31,129 bases of DNA. Origin: an uncultured Bacilli bacterium. GTDB lineage: Bacteria; Bacillota_I; Bacilli_A; RF39; UBA660. Below, piece by piece: positions 22,902 to 31,120 of this stretch (the first letter of the stretch is position 1; each line of letters opens with the position of its first letter). Under the pieces are notes generated by a model. That model searched no databases and was not told where the DNA came from. It saw only the letters and a program-made list of their open reading frames with translations. The position numbers and the translations under genes are program-made. The stretch lies in assembly GCA_934098375.1 (NCBI GenBank), contig CAKOOC010000016.1, forward strand, positions 1 to 31,129, given 5' to 3'.

Positions 22902-22941
22902 AAAAAAACTTCTATAAAACTAAATATTTTCTATAGAAGTT
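22902..22941 (-). terminator. Terminator of the sensor-kinase gene
   Basis: Minus strand AACTTCTATA ... TATAGAAGTT, ten-pair perfect stem, then a run of T. It covers the kinase stop codon, so spo0A is transcribed mainly from its own promoter. Confidence 0.85.
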
Positions 22942-24707
22942 ATTAACTCTTTTTTATTAATTGGTGTAGTTATGACTCCACTAAAACCTTGATCCAGTAA
23001 ATCTTTACGCTTTTGTAAATCTTTTGTCTTTGTCATAACAATTACTTTACCTGTAAAATCTTTAATATCATTTACCTTATTTAAAAAACTAAGTGCATTA
23101 ATTTTTTCCATATCCTCTAAAATAAATATTACATCGTATTTTTTATTATTCCTAAGCTCATCTAAACAATCCTTTGTAATATTATAATCATGAGTTGTAA
23201 AACCACTTTTCTTTAATGCTTTTTTAATTATTTTTATATCATCAGGAGAAGAAGAAATAATAGCGGCAGTTAACTGGTTTTTTAAAGTATTAGAATATTT
23301 ATCTATTTTAGTTTCTAGTTCACTTTTTTCTGTTTCCACTATTTTTTGATCAATTGTAATTGTTACCGTTACACCACCTGTATTATTACTATTAATTAAA
23401 AATGATCCACCTATTAAATTTACAATTTTTTTAACTATTTTTAGATTTAAATCACTGTTATTTAAAACATTTAAATCTTCTTTTGTTAAATCATCATGAT
23501 TATTAAGAATATCATTTAAAAGCGTAATATCCATACCACTACCAGAATCTTCTACCGAAACAATTAATCTACATACATCATTTTTAATAATAGAATTAAC
23601 TCTAAATTCAATATATCCACTTTTTGTATATTTAATAGAATTATTAAGAATTGTCATTATCATCTGTTTTAATTTAATTGAGTCTCCATATAATTCCTTA
23701 GGAAGTTCTCCATTAATATCAAGACTATATTTTACATCAGGATTAACTTTATCCTTGGTATTTAAATATATACTATTTAAAAGAAGCATTATATCATATG
23801 TCGAATTAACATTTTTTAAATTTTTAGAATCCATTTCTGAAACGTCTATTGTTTGCTTTATCTTGATTTTGGCCACATCTAAAATATTTTTTATGTCCAA
23901 AATATCTTCCTTTATACAATTTTTAGGCTTCTCTTTAAGTATATTATCACACTTATTTTCAATTAAATAAATTTTATTATCTATATCATTGGTAACTATA
24001 TGTAAGAAATTACTTTTTTCATTAGTAGATTTTTCTGATAATGTTTTTGCTTTTGAAAGCTCTTCTATAATTTTTAAATCTGGGTTTTCAATTGTAAAAT
24101 ACATAACAAATATTACTAAACATTCAATCGAAGTTGTAAGTGTTATTCTTGGATTATATTTTTGTATAAGAGAAACCATCCCACTAAAAGTTATAAACAG
24201 AAAAAATGGTATAACTTTTTTAAAATTAATTTTTTTATAGTTTATTATTACACCTAAACTAGCAAGAGACATATAAATTATTCCAATCGTATATACAAAA
24301 TTAACTGCTGGTCCCGTTGCATACCCTTTAGAGGTTACAATTGGTAAATAAAAAGTAACTAAAATACTAAGAATAAGTAACCCGGTAAAAATTTTTTTAA
24401 TTATATTAAATTTTTTAGCATTATCATCTAAACATATTGAATAAATATAAATGCAAATATAGTATATGAATAATGTTAAAAAACACATATATATTTTTGT
24501 AAAAAATGATGGTATTAGTGACTCCGCTGGAAAAACATTGCCTACAAAAGTACATAATATTTCCAATAATAATCCTATTAAATTAACTACTAATAATAAA
24601 GAATAATAATAAGTTTCTCTCGTTTTAATATGATTTTTTTTAAAGAAAACTAAGTTTAAAACACTAGCATACACAAGTGAAATAACCATTATATATACGT
24701 AATCCAT
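22920..24707 (-). CDS. Degenerate hybrid sensor kinase beside spo0A
   Basis: 595 residues. Seven membrane helices (about 1-205) resembling a 7TM sensor, a HisKA-like helix pair (about 225-290), an HATPase domain (about 345-455) and a receiver-like domain (about 479-595). In HisKA the KSNFLHIVTNDI segment aligns with KSEFLANMSHEI, placing Asn240 where the phospho-acceptor His belongs. The HATPase keeps ILNNSIKYT (N box) and VEDSGSGM (G1), but the G2 box GLGL reads DLNL. In the receiver, Leu530 takes the Asp position, Thr581 the Lys position, and the acidic pocket reads SSSPDD. It therefore looks unable to carry a His-Asp phosphorelay and may be a ligand-responsive regulator. Confidence 0.85.
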   Translation of the reverse strand: MDYVYIMVISLVYASVLNLVFFKKNHIKTRETYYYSLLLVVNLIGLLLEILCTFVGNVFPAESLIPSFFTKIYMCFLTLFIYYICIYIYSICLDDNAKKFNIIKKIFTGLLILSILVTFYLPIVTSKGYATGPAVNFVYTIGIIYMSLASLGVIINYKKINFKKVIPFFLFITFSGMVSLIQKYNPRITLTTSIECLVIFVMYFTIENPDLKIIEELSKAKTLSEKSTNEKSNFLHIVTNDIDNKIYLIENKCDNILKEKPKNCIKEDILDIKNILDVAKIKIKQTIDVSEMDSKNLKNVNSTYDIMLLLNSIYLNTKDKVNPDVKYSLDINGELPKELYGDSIKLKQMIMTILNNSIKYTKSGYIEFRVNSIIKNDVCRLIVSVEDSGSGMDITLLNDILNNHDDLTKEDLNVLNNSDLNLKIVKKIVNLIGGSFLINSNNTGGVTVTITIDQKIVETEKSELETKIDKYSNTLKNQLTAAIISSSPDDIKIIKKALKKSGFTTHDYNITKDCLDELRNNKKYDVIFILEDMEKINALSFLNKVNDIKDFTGKVIVMTKTKDLQKRKDLLDQGFSGVITTPINKKELITSIENI

Positions 24708-24717
24708 AACACCACTA

Positions 24718-24736
24718 TCCTATTTTAATAATAGCA
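24718..24736 (-). promoter_or_regulatory. Extended -10 promoter region, shared 19-mer copy 2
   Basis: Minus strand TGCTATTATTAAAATAGGA, identical to 4288-4306. GTGACT lies 17 bases upstream of TATTAT as a possible -35. The AGGA end is part of the ribosome site for the kinase ATG at 24707. Confidence 0.55.
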
Positions 24737-24737
24737 T

Positions 24738-24791
24738 AAAAAAAAGAAGAAGTCACTTTTTATTTAGTTAATTCTAAAACGCGTGCTTCTT
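24738..24791 (-). terminator. Probable terminator of the acyl ligase gene
   Basis: Minus strand AAGAAGCAC pairs with GTG-A-CTTCTT (one bulge) across a loop of about 26 bases, followed by a run of eight T. The stop codon is in the loop. Confidence 0.5.
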
Positions 24792-26799
24792 TTTTATTTT
24801 TCTTCTTATTTTGATTTTTGTAATTATTATATAAATTAATTACTGACATACACTTATCCGTATATCCTTCTTCTCTAAGAGCATTTAAATCTCTTTTTCC
24901 ACTAGGTGCAACAGGAAATGATTCACCATAACTTCTGACTCTTATATATAATTTTTCTAATACATGTTCGGGATAACTTTTAGCAATTCTATATACAATA
25001 CCTTTTAATATTTCATGTTTACTTTTGTGAGAAAGTGGTGAGAATTCCACATGAATAACATAATTTTTGCCAATAACATCATCATTTATTTCTACAGTAT
25101 TTGCTGTCAAAACATTTTTAGTATCTTTACGAACTAAATCATCAATTCTATAAAGTGGGATTTTAAAATATTCAGTCTGTAAATATTCATTTCTACCCTT
25201 CATCATTACTTCTCTAGAACTATATTTACTAAGTGCTGCAATAGTATTCGCATCCCTCCAAACTCTGCCATCATCTGAAGTGCGAAGTTTATTTTTTTCT
25301 TTTACATGTAATCTTGGAAAATCTTCTTCCGTATATAAATATCCTATCATATTACAAGGAGATTCTACAACTAAGTTACCAACTTTTCCAGCTTTACAGT
25401 AATGTCCTTCATCATCTAATACAGCAACTTCAGCAAACGGCAAAGCAATCAAACCAAAAGGTTCATTTCTAAAAGAAAATTTTTCTCTAAGTGACTTAAA
25501 TAAAGTTGTAAATACTCCACTATTTTCACTAGTTCCGCCGCCAATAGAAGCTGTAATAGGCGAAATAGGTCTTGGCACTGCATGAGTTCCAAATTTATGC
25601 TTTCTCGCCGTATAATTAATATACTTCTCTGATCCCGGCGTTAACCCCTCACCCGTAATACACATAGCAACAAAATCTTTTAATTTTACATTTTTAAATT
25701 CTGGATTATCATTTAAATTCTTACATAAATCCAAATAACTTCCTTCACTTCCCGGTGAATAATTTGGTTTATACATTACAATTGAATACTTAAAGAATTT
25801 TCTATCATAAAATGGTTCTAAACATAGTTCACATCCCTGGTATAAAGCATCACTTATAGTTGCTAATTCCATATGTGTATAAACCGGTATGTGACATAAA
25901 ACACTTTTACCATCCATACTTGCAAGACCAGATATATCTTTATCCTTAAATCTTGATAAAGTTAAATAACTACGATTAGCATGAAGTACGGCTTTAGGAA
26001 CTCCCGGTGATGTAGTCCCACTTGTAAAACTAATCATTGCTGGATCATCAAGTGACATATTACAAACAATATCATCAGACATACTATCATCTAAAAATTC
26101 TTCAATTTTTAATACTTCTTTTTTACTTTCAGTTTTAATTCTTTCATATTTATCACTAAAATCATGATTAAATCTATCATCTATCTCAGCATAAGGATTA
26201 TAATTTTTACCACTTTTATCCTTGGGAAGTGATGATCCAAGATTCATTAATACAACATTTTCTACTTTAGAATCATCTAATTTATCTTTAATAACATCAT
26301 AAACACTATCAGATACAAAAACATATTTACTACCACTTTTATTTAATAAAAACTCTGTATAATCTTTATCAAACCATTCTCCTAATGAAAGTAGTTCACA
26401 GCCAATTAAATTAGTAGCTAAATAAAGAGCAATAAATTCCGGAGTATTCTCTCCAAACACTGGAACTTGCATTCCTTTTTTAAAGCCAGTATTTTTTAAT
26501 GAATTTGCATAGGTATAAACCATTTCAAATAACTTTTCATAACTTATTTTAGTACCTCTATATGAAAGGGCATTCCTATTTAAATTTTTTTTATTTTTTC
26601 TAATTATTCCCATTGCTAAAGAATAATTATGATTATCATCAATATCCTCTAAAACTTTTTGGGCCTTCGCACTAATGTTTAGTTTTCCTTCATATCTAGA
26701 CTTTTTTATTTCTTCCTTAGAATTTATTATAGTATCTATTTGTCTATACAAATCTACTATTTTTTGATCAATTACTAGATTCCCTGTTTCTTCTTTCAT
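24760..26799 (-). CDS. AMP-forming acyl-CoA synthetase/ligase family enzyme
   Basis: 679 residues of the ANL adenylating superfamily. Motifs: YRGTKISYEKLFEM at the N terminus, the ATP P-loop ISFTSGTTSPGVPKAVLHAN (about 257-274), FEPFYD-like A-region replaced by LEPFYD, GNLVVESPCNMIGYLY before the hinge, SDDGRVWRDAN with the ribose-binding Asp, and FPVAPSGKRDLNAL near the end with the catalytic Lys. The P-loop is two residues longer than the usual TSGTTGxPKG. It probably activates a carboxylic acid as acyl-AMP; the acceptor (CoA, carrier protein or other) cannot be told. A strong promoter (TTGAAA, 17, TAATAT) and AAGGGGGATG ribosome site precede it; it is monocistronic. Confidence 0.85.
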   Translation of the reverse strand: MKEETGNLVIDQKIVDLYRQIDTIINSKEEIKKSRYEGKLNISAKAQKVLEDIDDNHNYSLAMGIIRKNKKNLNRNALSYRGTKISYEKLFEMVYTYANSLKNTGFKKGMQVPVFGENTPEFIALYLATNLIGCELLSLGEWFDKDYTEFLLNKSGSKYVFVSDSVYDVIKDKLDDSKVENVVLMNLGSSLPKDKSGKNYNPYAEIDDRFNHDFSDKYERIKTESKKEVLKIEEFLDDSMSDDIVCNMSLDDPAMISFTSGTTSPGVPKAVLHANRSYLTLSRFKDKDISGLASMDGKSVLCHIPVYTHMELATISDALYQGCELCLEPFYDRKFFKYSIVMYKPNYSPGSEGSYLDLCKNLNDNPEFKNVKLKDFVAMCITGEGLTPGSEKYINYTARKHKFGTHAVPRPISPITASIGGGTSENSGVFTTLFKSLREKFSFRNEPFGLIALPFAEVAVLDDEGHYCKAGKVGNLVVESPCNMIGYLYTEEDFPRLHVKEKNKLRTSDDGRVWRDANTIAALSKYSSREVMMKGRNEYLQTEYFKIPLYRIDDLVRKDTKNVLTANTVEINDDVIGKNYVIHVEFSPLSHKSKHEILKGIVYRIAKSYPEHVLEKLYIRVRSYGESFPVAPSGKRDLNALREEGYTDKCMSVINLYNNYKNQNKKKNKKEARVLELTK

Positions 26800-26823
26800 A
26801 GGTCATCCCCCTTAACAAGGCCT

Positions 26824-26852
26824 ATATTACCATAAAACACTACTTTTTTCAA
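26824..26852 (-). promoter_or_regulatory. Sigma-A promoter of the acyl ligase gene
   Basis: Minus strand TTGAAA (26852-26847), 17 bases, TAATAT (26829-26824) preceded by TGG, an extended -10. Confidence 0.75.
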
Positions 26853-26856
26853 TCAC

Positions 26857-26880
26857 AAAAAAAGAGAGACTATTTCTCTC
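26857..26880 (-). terminator. Terminator of the lipoprotein gene
   Basis: Minus strand GAGAGA, loop AATAG, TCTCTC, TTTTTTT. The TAG stop is in the loop. Confidence 0.8.
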
Positions 26881-27868
26881 CAACTACTGATAAAGACCCA
26901 TTATTTATGCTTTCGGCAATGGTTAATAGTTCACTACCAGAAAGTTTATCGCTAGATATATAAAAATCTACTCCGCCACTTGTCCAATATAATGAATTAG
27001 AACTAAGTGCTCCAAATGTTTCACTAAGCATCAAAGGTTCTCCGTATACAGGTATTATTTCAAATTCTGCTTTAGCTACTGTTTTTTCTTCGACTAAAGT
27101 AAATGGACTATCACCTGTAAATGTTAAAATCACACGGTTTCCATTATCAGTATTAACAGTATTTTTAGTATTTAAATAGGTATTTGTAGGTAAATATAGT
27201 GGATAAATAATATCATCTATAGTCTTACTTGTTTGTTCTTCTTTGCAGCACTCAGTATCAATCAAAGACTCTAATTTAAAATAATCATCTTTAAAAGTTG
27301 GTTTATAATCTACACTTGTAAATTTAACTGTAATTTTAACAGTCCCGGTGCCATCTAAAACTTCTACTTTTTGTATTTCACTCTTACTGTCAACATATAT
27401 TTTTTCACTAACTAAATTAGCATTATTTGGATAATTTACTTTAGTAGTAATAATATATCCACTTTCTACTTTTTCTGACTTACTATCAGCATCATTTTTT
27501 ATATCCTTTACAAGTGAATCTAATAAATAACCTTGCGACCCATTATCTGGCCATTCTGATTGAAATTTAAAACTTTTATTTAAACTAGGTGTAACAACAT
27601 AAACCCCATCATCATTTCTAAGTATTACTTGTTCATGATTATTAACTGTATTTACTAAATTTACACGATAATTACTATTACTCTTTGCAGCTATAATATT
27701 ATAAGTAAAAGTATCTTCATTTGAAACTATATCCATCGTTCCTTTTACTAAATAAGAATTTCTTTTTTCAATATTTTTTATAAAATCATCTTTTACATTA
27801 ACATCACTCGTTTTTCCACACCCACAAAGTATAAGTATTGATGCTAATAATACAAAAAATTTTTTCAT
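26870..27868 (-). CDS. LolA-fold lipoprotein (YdcC/GerS-like)
   Basis: 332 residues with a lipoprotein signal: basic start, hydrophobic core and lipobox LCGC, Cys17 being the lipidated residue. The mature part first shows a LolA/LppX-like pattern (NSYLVKGTMDI, TYNIIAAKSNSNYRV, VILRNDDGVYVVTPSLNKSFKF, then IYVDSKSEIQKVEV), as in YdcC of Bacillus and GerS of Clostridioides, followed by a second beta-rich domain of DUF4367 flavour (about 215-332, FEIIPVYGEP, GVDFYIS). GerS-type proteins are linked to spore cortex breakdown, YdcC to sporulation; here the role is inferred only. TAGGAGG precedes the ATG. It diverges from yuzA. Confidence 0.8.
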   Translation of the reverse strand: MKKFFVLLASILILCGCGKTSDVNVKDDFIKNIEKRNSYLVKGTMDIVSNEDTFTYNIIAAKSNSNYRVNLVNTVNNHEQVILRNDDGVYVVTPSLNKSFKFQSEWPDNGSQGYLLDSLVKDIKNDADSKSEKVESGYIITTKVNYPNNANLVSEKIYVDSKSEIQKVEVLDGTGTVKITVKFTSVDYKPTFKDDYFKLESLIDTECCKEEQTSKTIDDIIYPLYLPTNTYLNTKNTVNTDNGNRVILTFTGDSPFTLVEEKTVAKAEFEIIPVYGEPLMLSETFGALSSNSLYWTSGGVDFYISSDKLSGSELLTIAESINNGSLSVVGEK

Positions 27869-27959
27869 CTAACCTCCTACATAATATTATTTAATTAAGT
27901 TAATATTTATGTATATATTTTTTTTAATTATCCATACTAATAGTAGAAAAGAGGTTAAA

Positions 27960-28160
27960 ATGTCAACATTACAAAAGATATGTTTAGGTATAACAATTAT
28001 TGGTGGTATTAACTGGGGATTAGTTGGATTATTAGATTTTAACTTAGTAGCCGCTATCTTTGGTGAAGCATCTGTTATTACTAGAATCGTTTATTCTTTA
28101 GTAGGTTTAACAAGTATGATAAATATTGGCATCTTACTGATGGACTTAGACGAAAAATAA
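27960..28160 (+). CDS. yuzA: DUF378 family membrane protein YuzA
   Basis: 66 residues, two membrane helices. QKICLGITIIGGINWGLVGL and IVYSLVGLTSMINIGILL are the typical DUF378 pattern with the conserved GxINWGLVG. Function is unknown. The start is the ATG at 27960-27962, preceded by AAGAGG; an in-frame ATG 51 bases upstream would add a non-homologous tail without a ribosome site. A terminator follows its stop. Confidence 0.88.
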   Translation: MSTLQKICLGITIIGGINWGLVGLLDFNLVAAIFGEASVITRIVYSLVGLTSMINIGILLMDLDEK

Positions 28161-28168
28161 TTAAACAT

Positions 28169-28197
28169 AAAAAAAGCGGATTTAACCGTTTTTTTAT
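28169..28197. terminator. Bidirectional terminator between yuzA and the 203-residue protein gene
   Basis: AAAAAAAGCGG (28169-28179), loop ATTTAA, CCGTTTTTTT (28186-28195); A and T runs on both sides give a U run in either direction. Confidence 0.8.
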
Positions 28198-28805
28198 TTT
28201 TTCTCAACTACGTAGTACTTATTATCTTTTTCTAATATTATAACAGAGCCTTCACTTTCATAACCCATATCTACAACATAACTCCATTTTAAAGCTACTT
28301 CATATGCATCAAGTTCCGTATTTGAAACTTTATATTTAACTTTTTTAAAATCTGTTATTTGCACTTCACTTACTTCTGGTAAACTTTGCGTTCTACTATT
28401 ATTAGAATTATCTTCTACATATTTATATAATGTATCTTCTACATTAACTTTATAATTTTCTAAGGAATCAGGATAAACAAATTCCGTTCCTCCTACATCG
28501 TATTTATTTATTTTATTACTTATCGTATATAAATCAATAATAAATAAATTTGCAACACTTTTTACATATTCTTCTTCATTTATGTCTGTTGATTTTAAAT
28601 TTGTTTTTAAAATTTCATATTCTTTCTTATAGGTTTCTGTAGCATTACTTTTTAAGGTATACCCAAACTTATCTATTTCTTCAATATTAGTAACTTTATT
28701 AACATTATCATCTTTTTTCACAAATTTTAAGTAGCAAAATATTGATGCCCCAACTACAAGTAAAACTATAACTATAAATAATATTATTTTATTTCTTTTC
28801 TTCAT
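28194..28805 (-). CDS. Uncharacterised membrane-anchored extracytoplasmic protein
   Basis: 203 residues, not recognised. One N-terminal membrane helix (about 7-28, IILFIVIVLLVVGASIFCYL) followed by a charged extracytoplasmic domain with a helical first half (about 50-110) and a beta-rich second half (LDAYEVALKWSYVVDMGY, SVIILEKDNKYYVVE). Its start overlaps the end of the LTA-synthase family gene by 17 bases in another frame, so it is translationally coupled; an accessory role in cell-envelope polymer synthesis is a reasonable guess from that link alone. A terminator follows. Confidence 0.7.
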   Translation of the reverse strand: MKKRNKIILFIVIVLLVVGASIFCYLKFVKKDDNVNKVTNIEEIDKFGYTLKSNATETYKKEYEILKTNLKSTDINEEEYVKSVANLFIIDLYTISNKINKYDVGGTEFVYPDSLENYKVNVEDTLYKYVEDNSNNSRTQSLPEVSEVQITDFKKVKYKVSNTELDAYEVALKWSYVVDMGYESEGSVIILEKDNKYYVVEKK

Positions 28806-30798
28806 TTAAAATTCCTTCCTTACTTGCCATAATTAAGTCATGAGTAATAATTCCATCTGATATTTCAATAATTTTATCAGCATAATCTTTAGAATTCATT
28901 ATATATTCATCTGATAAAATTTCATCTAAGTTTAATGCTTTATATTCTCCCCTTGAATTACGATAATAAACTTTATTTGTTAAATAATTTCCATTCGGAA
29001 AAACAATTATATTATCATTTTTTATCTCAAATATATCATGTCCTAAAGCATAATTATTATAAATACCAATCATATTTCCTACTGTTGGCATCACATCAAT
29101 CATACCCATATAGTAATCAACTTCTGTTGCTAGCTTTTTATTTTTACTCCATAAAATAAGTGGTGTTTTTTTATTTAATTCATTTTTATAATAGTCATAA
29201 ACAACATATGTCGGATCATTTTCATTTTTAATTGTACCTGTTTTAAAATCAAAATTATAATAATAATCAAACTCATCAATTGAAAGTTTAGGATCATGAT
29301 CACCATAAAATACAAATAACGTATTATCAAAGCAATCACTTTTATTTACCATATCCATAAAGTAACCAATTTGTTCATCAGCATAATGACTACTTCTAAT
29401 ATAATTACCCAATTTAGTTCCTTCTAAATATGAATATGTAACCTTTTCGTTTTTCTTTAAAGCTTCATTATAAACTGTCGCTTCATAATTTAGTTTAATC
29501 TGATCAAATAATTTATTATTTGCAAATGGTGTATGATTAGATAAAGTTATGACCGTTCCCATATACTTAGAATTATTTTTTTCTATCGTTTCTAAAATTG
29601 GAACAGCCTGTCTAAAGAACGATTTATCAGAAAGACCTAAGCCAACTACTTCATCGATTACAAAACTTGTTTTTGAATAAAAATCCATATAACCCAAATT
29701 AGGATGCATATTGTTTCTATTCCACATACTTGCTTTATTACCATGCATACTAAAAGTATAATATCCTTTATCTTTTAATAGTTTTGGTATTGTTACAAAG
29801 TCTCTATCAAAATAGCTTACAAATACTGTCCCTGTTGTAGCCGGCATCAAAGATGTATTTAAGGTAAATTCTGAATCACTACTTGTTCCTACCCCAATTT
29901 GTGGATAAAAATTACTAAAATAAAGTCCTTCATCAGCTAGTTTTCTTAAATTAGGGGCAATTTTCATACCATTTATTTCTAAATCTAAAATAAATGATGT
30001 CATACTTTCCATATGAACAAATACAATATTGTAATCTTTAAACATATTTGTATATTCATTATTACTTTTTTCTCTCGTATTAAGATCAAAATAATCATTA
30101 AAGTTTTTAAGTGCTACATCATAACCAAATAATGAACTTATTTTTGGTCTTAAAGTATTTATTAAATCATTAATTTGATAGACAACTATACCATATCTAT
30201 TTACAATATATTCACGGTTCCATTGTTTAGCAAGTCTACTTATCGACGTCGAAGAAAGCGTAAAGAAACCCACTAAAAATACTGTCAAGCCAAATAGAAA
30301 TACCTGTTTTAATAAACTTTTCGTCTTTTCAAACTTAGTTACATAATTAAAATAATCTCTACTATTTAAACTTTTATTAACAAATATAAAAATGATGGGC
30401 GCAAGTAAATATATAAAATGAATTAGTTTCATTTTAGCAAATACAGCATCTCCTACTTCTCCAACCTGTTTAAGAGCCGTAATTAAACTAAATGAAGCAT
30501 AAGAACTATAAAATTCATAATATATAGCATTTACAATACAAACAACATCTAGTGCAAGTAAACATCCAAGCAAGTAACCAAATTGATTTTTCGGTTTATT
30601 AAAATAAGCAAATGAGCCTATTAATATAGGCATCGATATTTCAAAAAGTAATGGTTTTAAATTTAAAATATTGCCTGTTGTAGAAACTCTTAAAAATATA
30701 GCGCACAATATTGAAAGTATAATAAAAGAGCAAAATTGTTTATTATATTTGATAAAGTTGGAAAAAGATTTAATATAATTAAGAATTTTATTTTTCAT
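28789..30798 (-). CDS. LTA-synthase family phosphoglycerol transferase
   Basis: 669 residues. About five membrane helices in the first 185, then an extracellular sulfatase-fold domain. Metal and catalytic residues by comparison with S. aureus LtaS: Glu264 in VHMESM, the nucleophile region GVGTSSDSEF, Trp359 and Arg361 in HGNKASMWNRNNMH, and FYGDHDP. The nucleophile position (Thr300 of LtaS, before SDSEF) is Ser306 here, with Thr305 just before it. The family moves glycerol phosphate from phosphatidylglycerol onto lipoteichoic acid or similar polymers. AAGGTAATACTT precedes the ATG. It is upstream of, and overlaps, the small membrane-anchored protein gene. The exact polymer is unknown. Confidence 0.88.
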   Translation of the reverse strand: MKNKILNYIKSFSNFIKYNKQFCSFIILSILCAIFLRVSTTGNILNLKPLLFEISMPILIGSFAYFNKPKNQFGYLLGCLLALDVVCIVNAIYYEFYSSYASFSLITALKQVGEVGDAVFAKMKLIHFIYLLAPIIFIFVNKSLNSRDYFNYVTKFEKTKSLLKQVFLFGLTVFLVGFFTLSSTSISRLAKQWNREYIVNRYGIVVYQINDLINTLRPKISSLFGYDVALKNFNDYFDLNTREKSNNEYTNMFKDYNIVFVHMESMTSFILDLEINGMKIAPNLRKLADEGLYFSNFYPQIGVGTSSDSEFTLNTSLMPATTGTVFVSYFDRDFVTIPKLLKDKGYYTFSMHGNKASMWNRNNMHPNLGYMDFYSKTSFVIDEVVGLGLSDKSFFRQAVPILETIEKNNSKYMGTVITLSNHTPFANNKLFDQIKLNYEATVYNEALKKNEKVTYSYLEGTKLGNYIRSSHYADEQIGYFMDMVNKSDCFDNTLFVFYGDHDPKLSIDEFDYYYNFDFKTGTIKNENDPTYVVYDYYKNELNKKTPLILWSKNKKLATEVDYYMGMIDVMPTVGNMIGIYNNYALGHDIFEIKNDNIIVFPNGNYLTNKVYYRNSRGEYKALNLDEILSDEYIMNSKDYADKIIEISDGIITHDLIMASKEGILNEEKK

Positions 30799-30845
30799 AA
30801 GTATTACCTTTCTATTTATTTTTTTATAAAAATTAACATTTTATC

Positions 30846-30874
30846 TTGAAATAATATCTATTATTTGCTAATAT
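30846..30874 (+). promoter_or_regulatory. Promoter of tRNA-Gly
   Basis: TTGAAA (30846-30851), 17 bases, TAATAT (30869-30874), 12 bases before the tRNA. Confidence 0.75.
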
Positions 30875-30886
30875 ATTTATATCGAC

Positions 30887-30961
30887 GCAGGTGTGGTTCA
30901 ATGGTTAGAATATAACCTTGCCAAGGTTGGGATGGGAGTTCGATTCTCCTCACTTGCTCCA
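30887..30961 (+). tRNA. tRNA-Gly (anticodon GCC)
   Basis: Acceptor GCAGGTG (30887-30893) pairs with CACTTGC (30951-30957) with one G-U; discriminator T and encoded CCA. Anticodon loop TTGCCAA gives GCC. T-arm contains GTTCGATTC. Single gene with its own promoter and terminator. Confidence 0.95.
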
Positions 30962-30971
30962 TTTGATTATT

Positions 30972-30994
30972 AACTCACAATAGTGAGTTTTTTT
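30972..30994 (+). terminator. Terminator of tRNA-Gly
   Basis: AACTCAC (30972-30978), loop AATA, GTGAGTT (30983-30989), followed by T residues. Confidence 0.85.
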
Positions 30995-31073
30995 ATTTTC
31001 CCACAAAATAGCGTAACCTAATTATATCATATCGCCATTATTTTTTATATAATTTATTCTGACTTTTCTTTAA

Positions 31074-31102
31074 TTGAAGAAAAACTGTAAATATGATAAT
31101 AT
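31074..31102 (+). promoter_or_regulatory. Promoter of the gene starting at 31121
   Basis: TTGAAG (31074-31079), 17 bases, TAATAT (31097-31102), with AGGTGG before the ATG at 31121. Confidence 0.65.
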
Positions 31103-31120
31103 CTTACCATAGGTGGTAAA

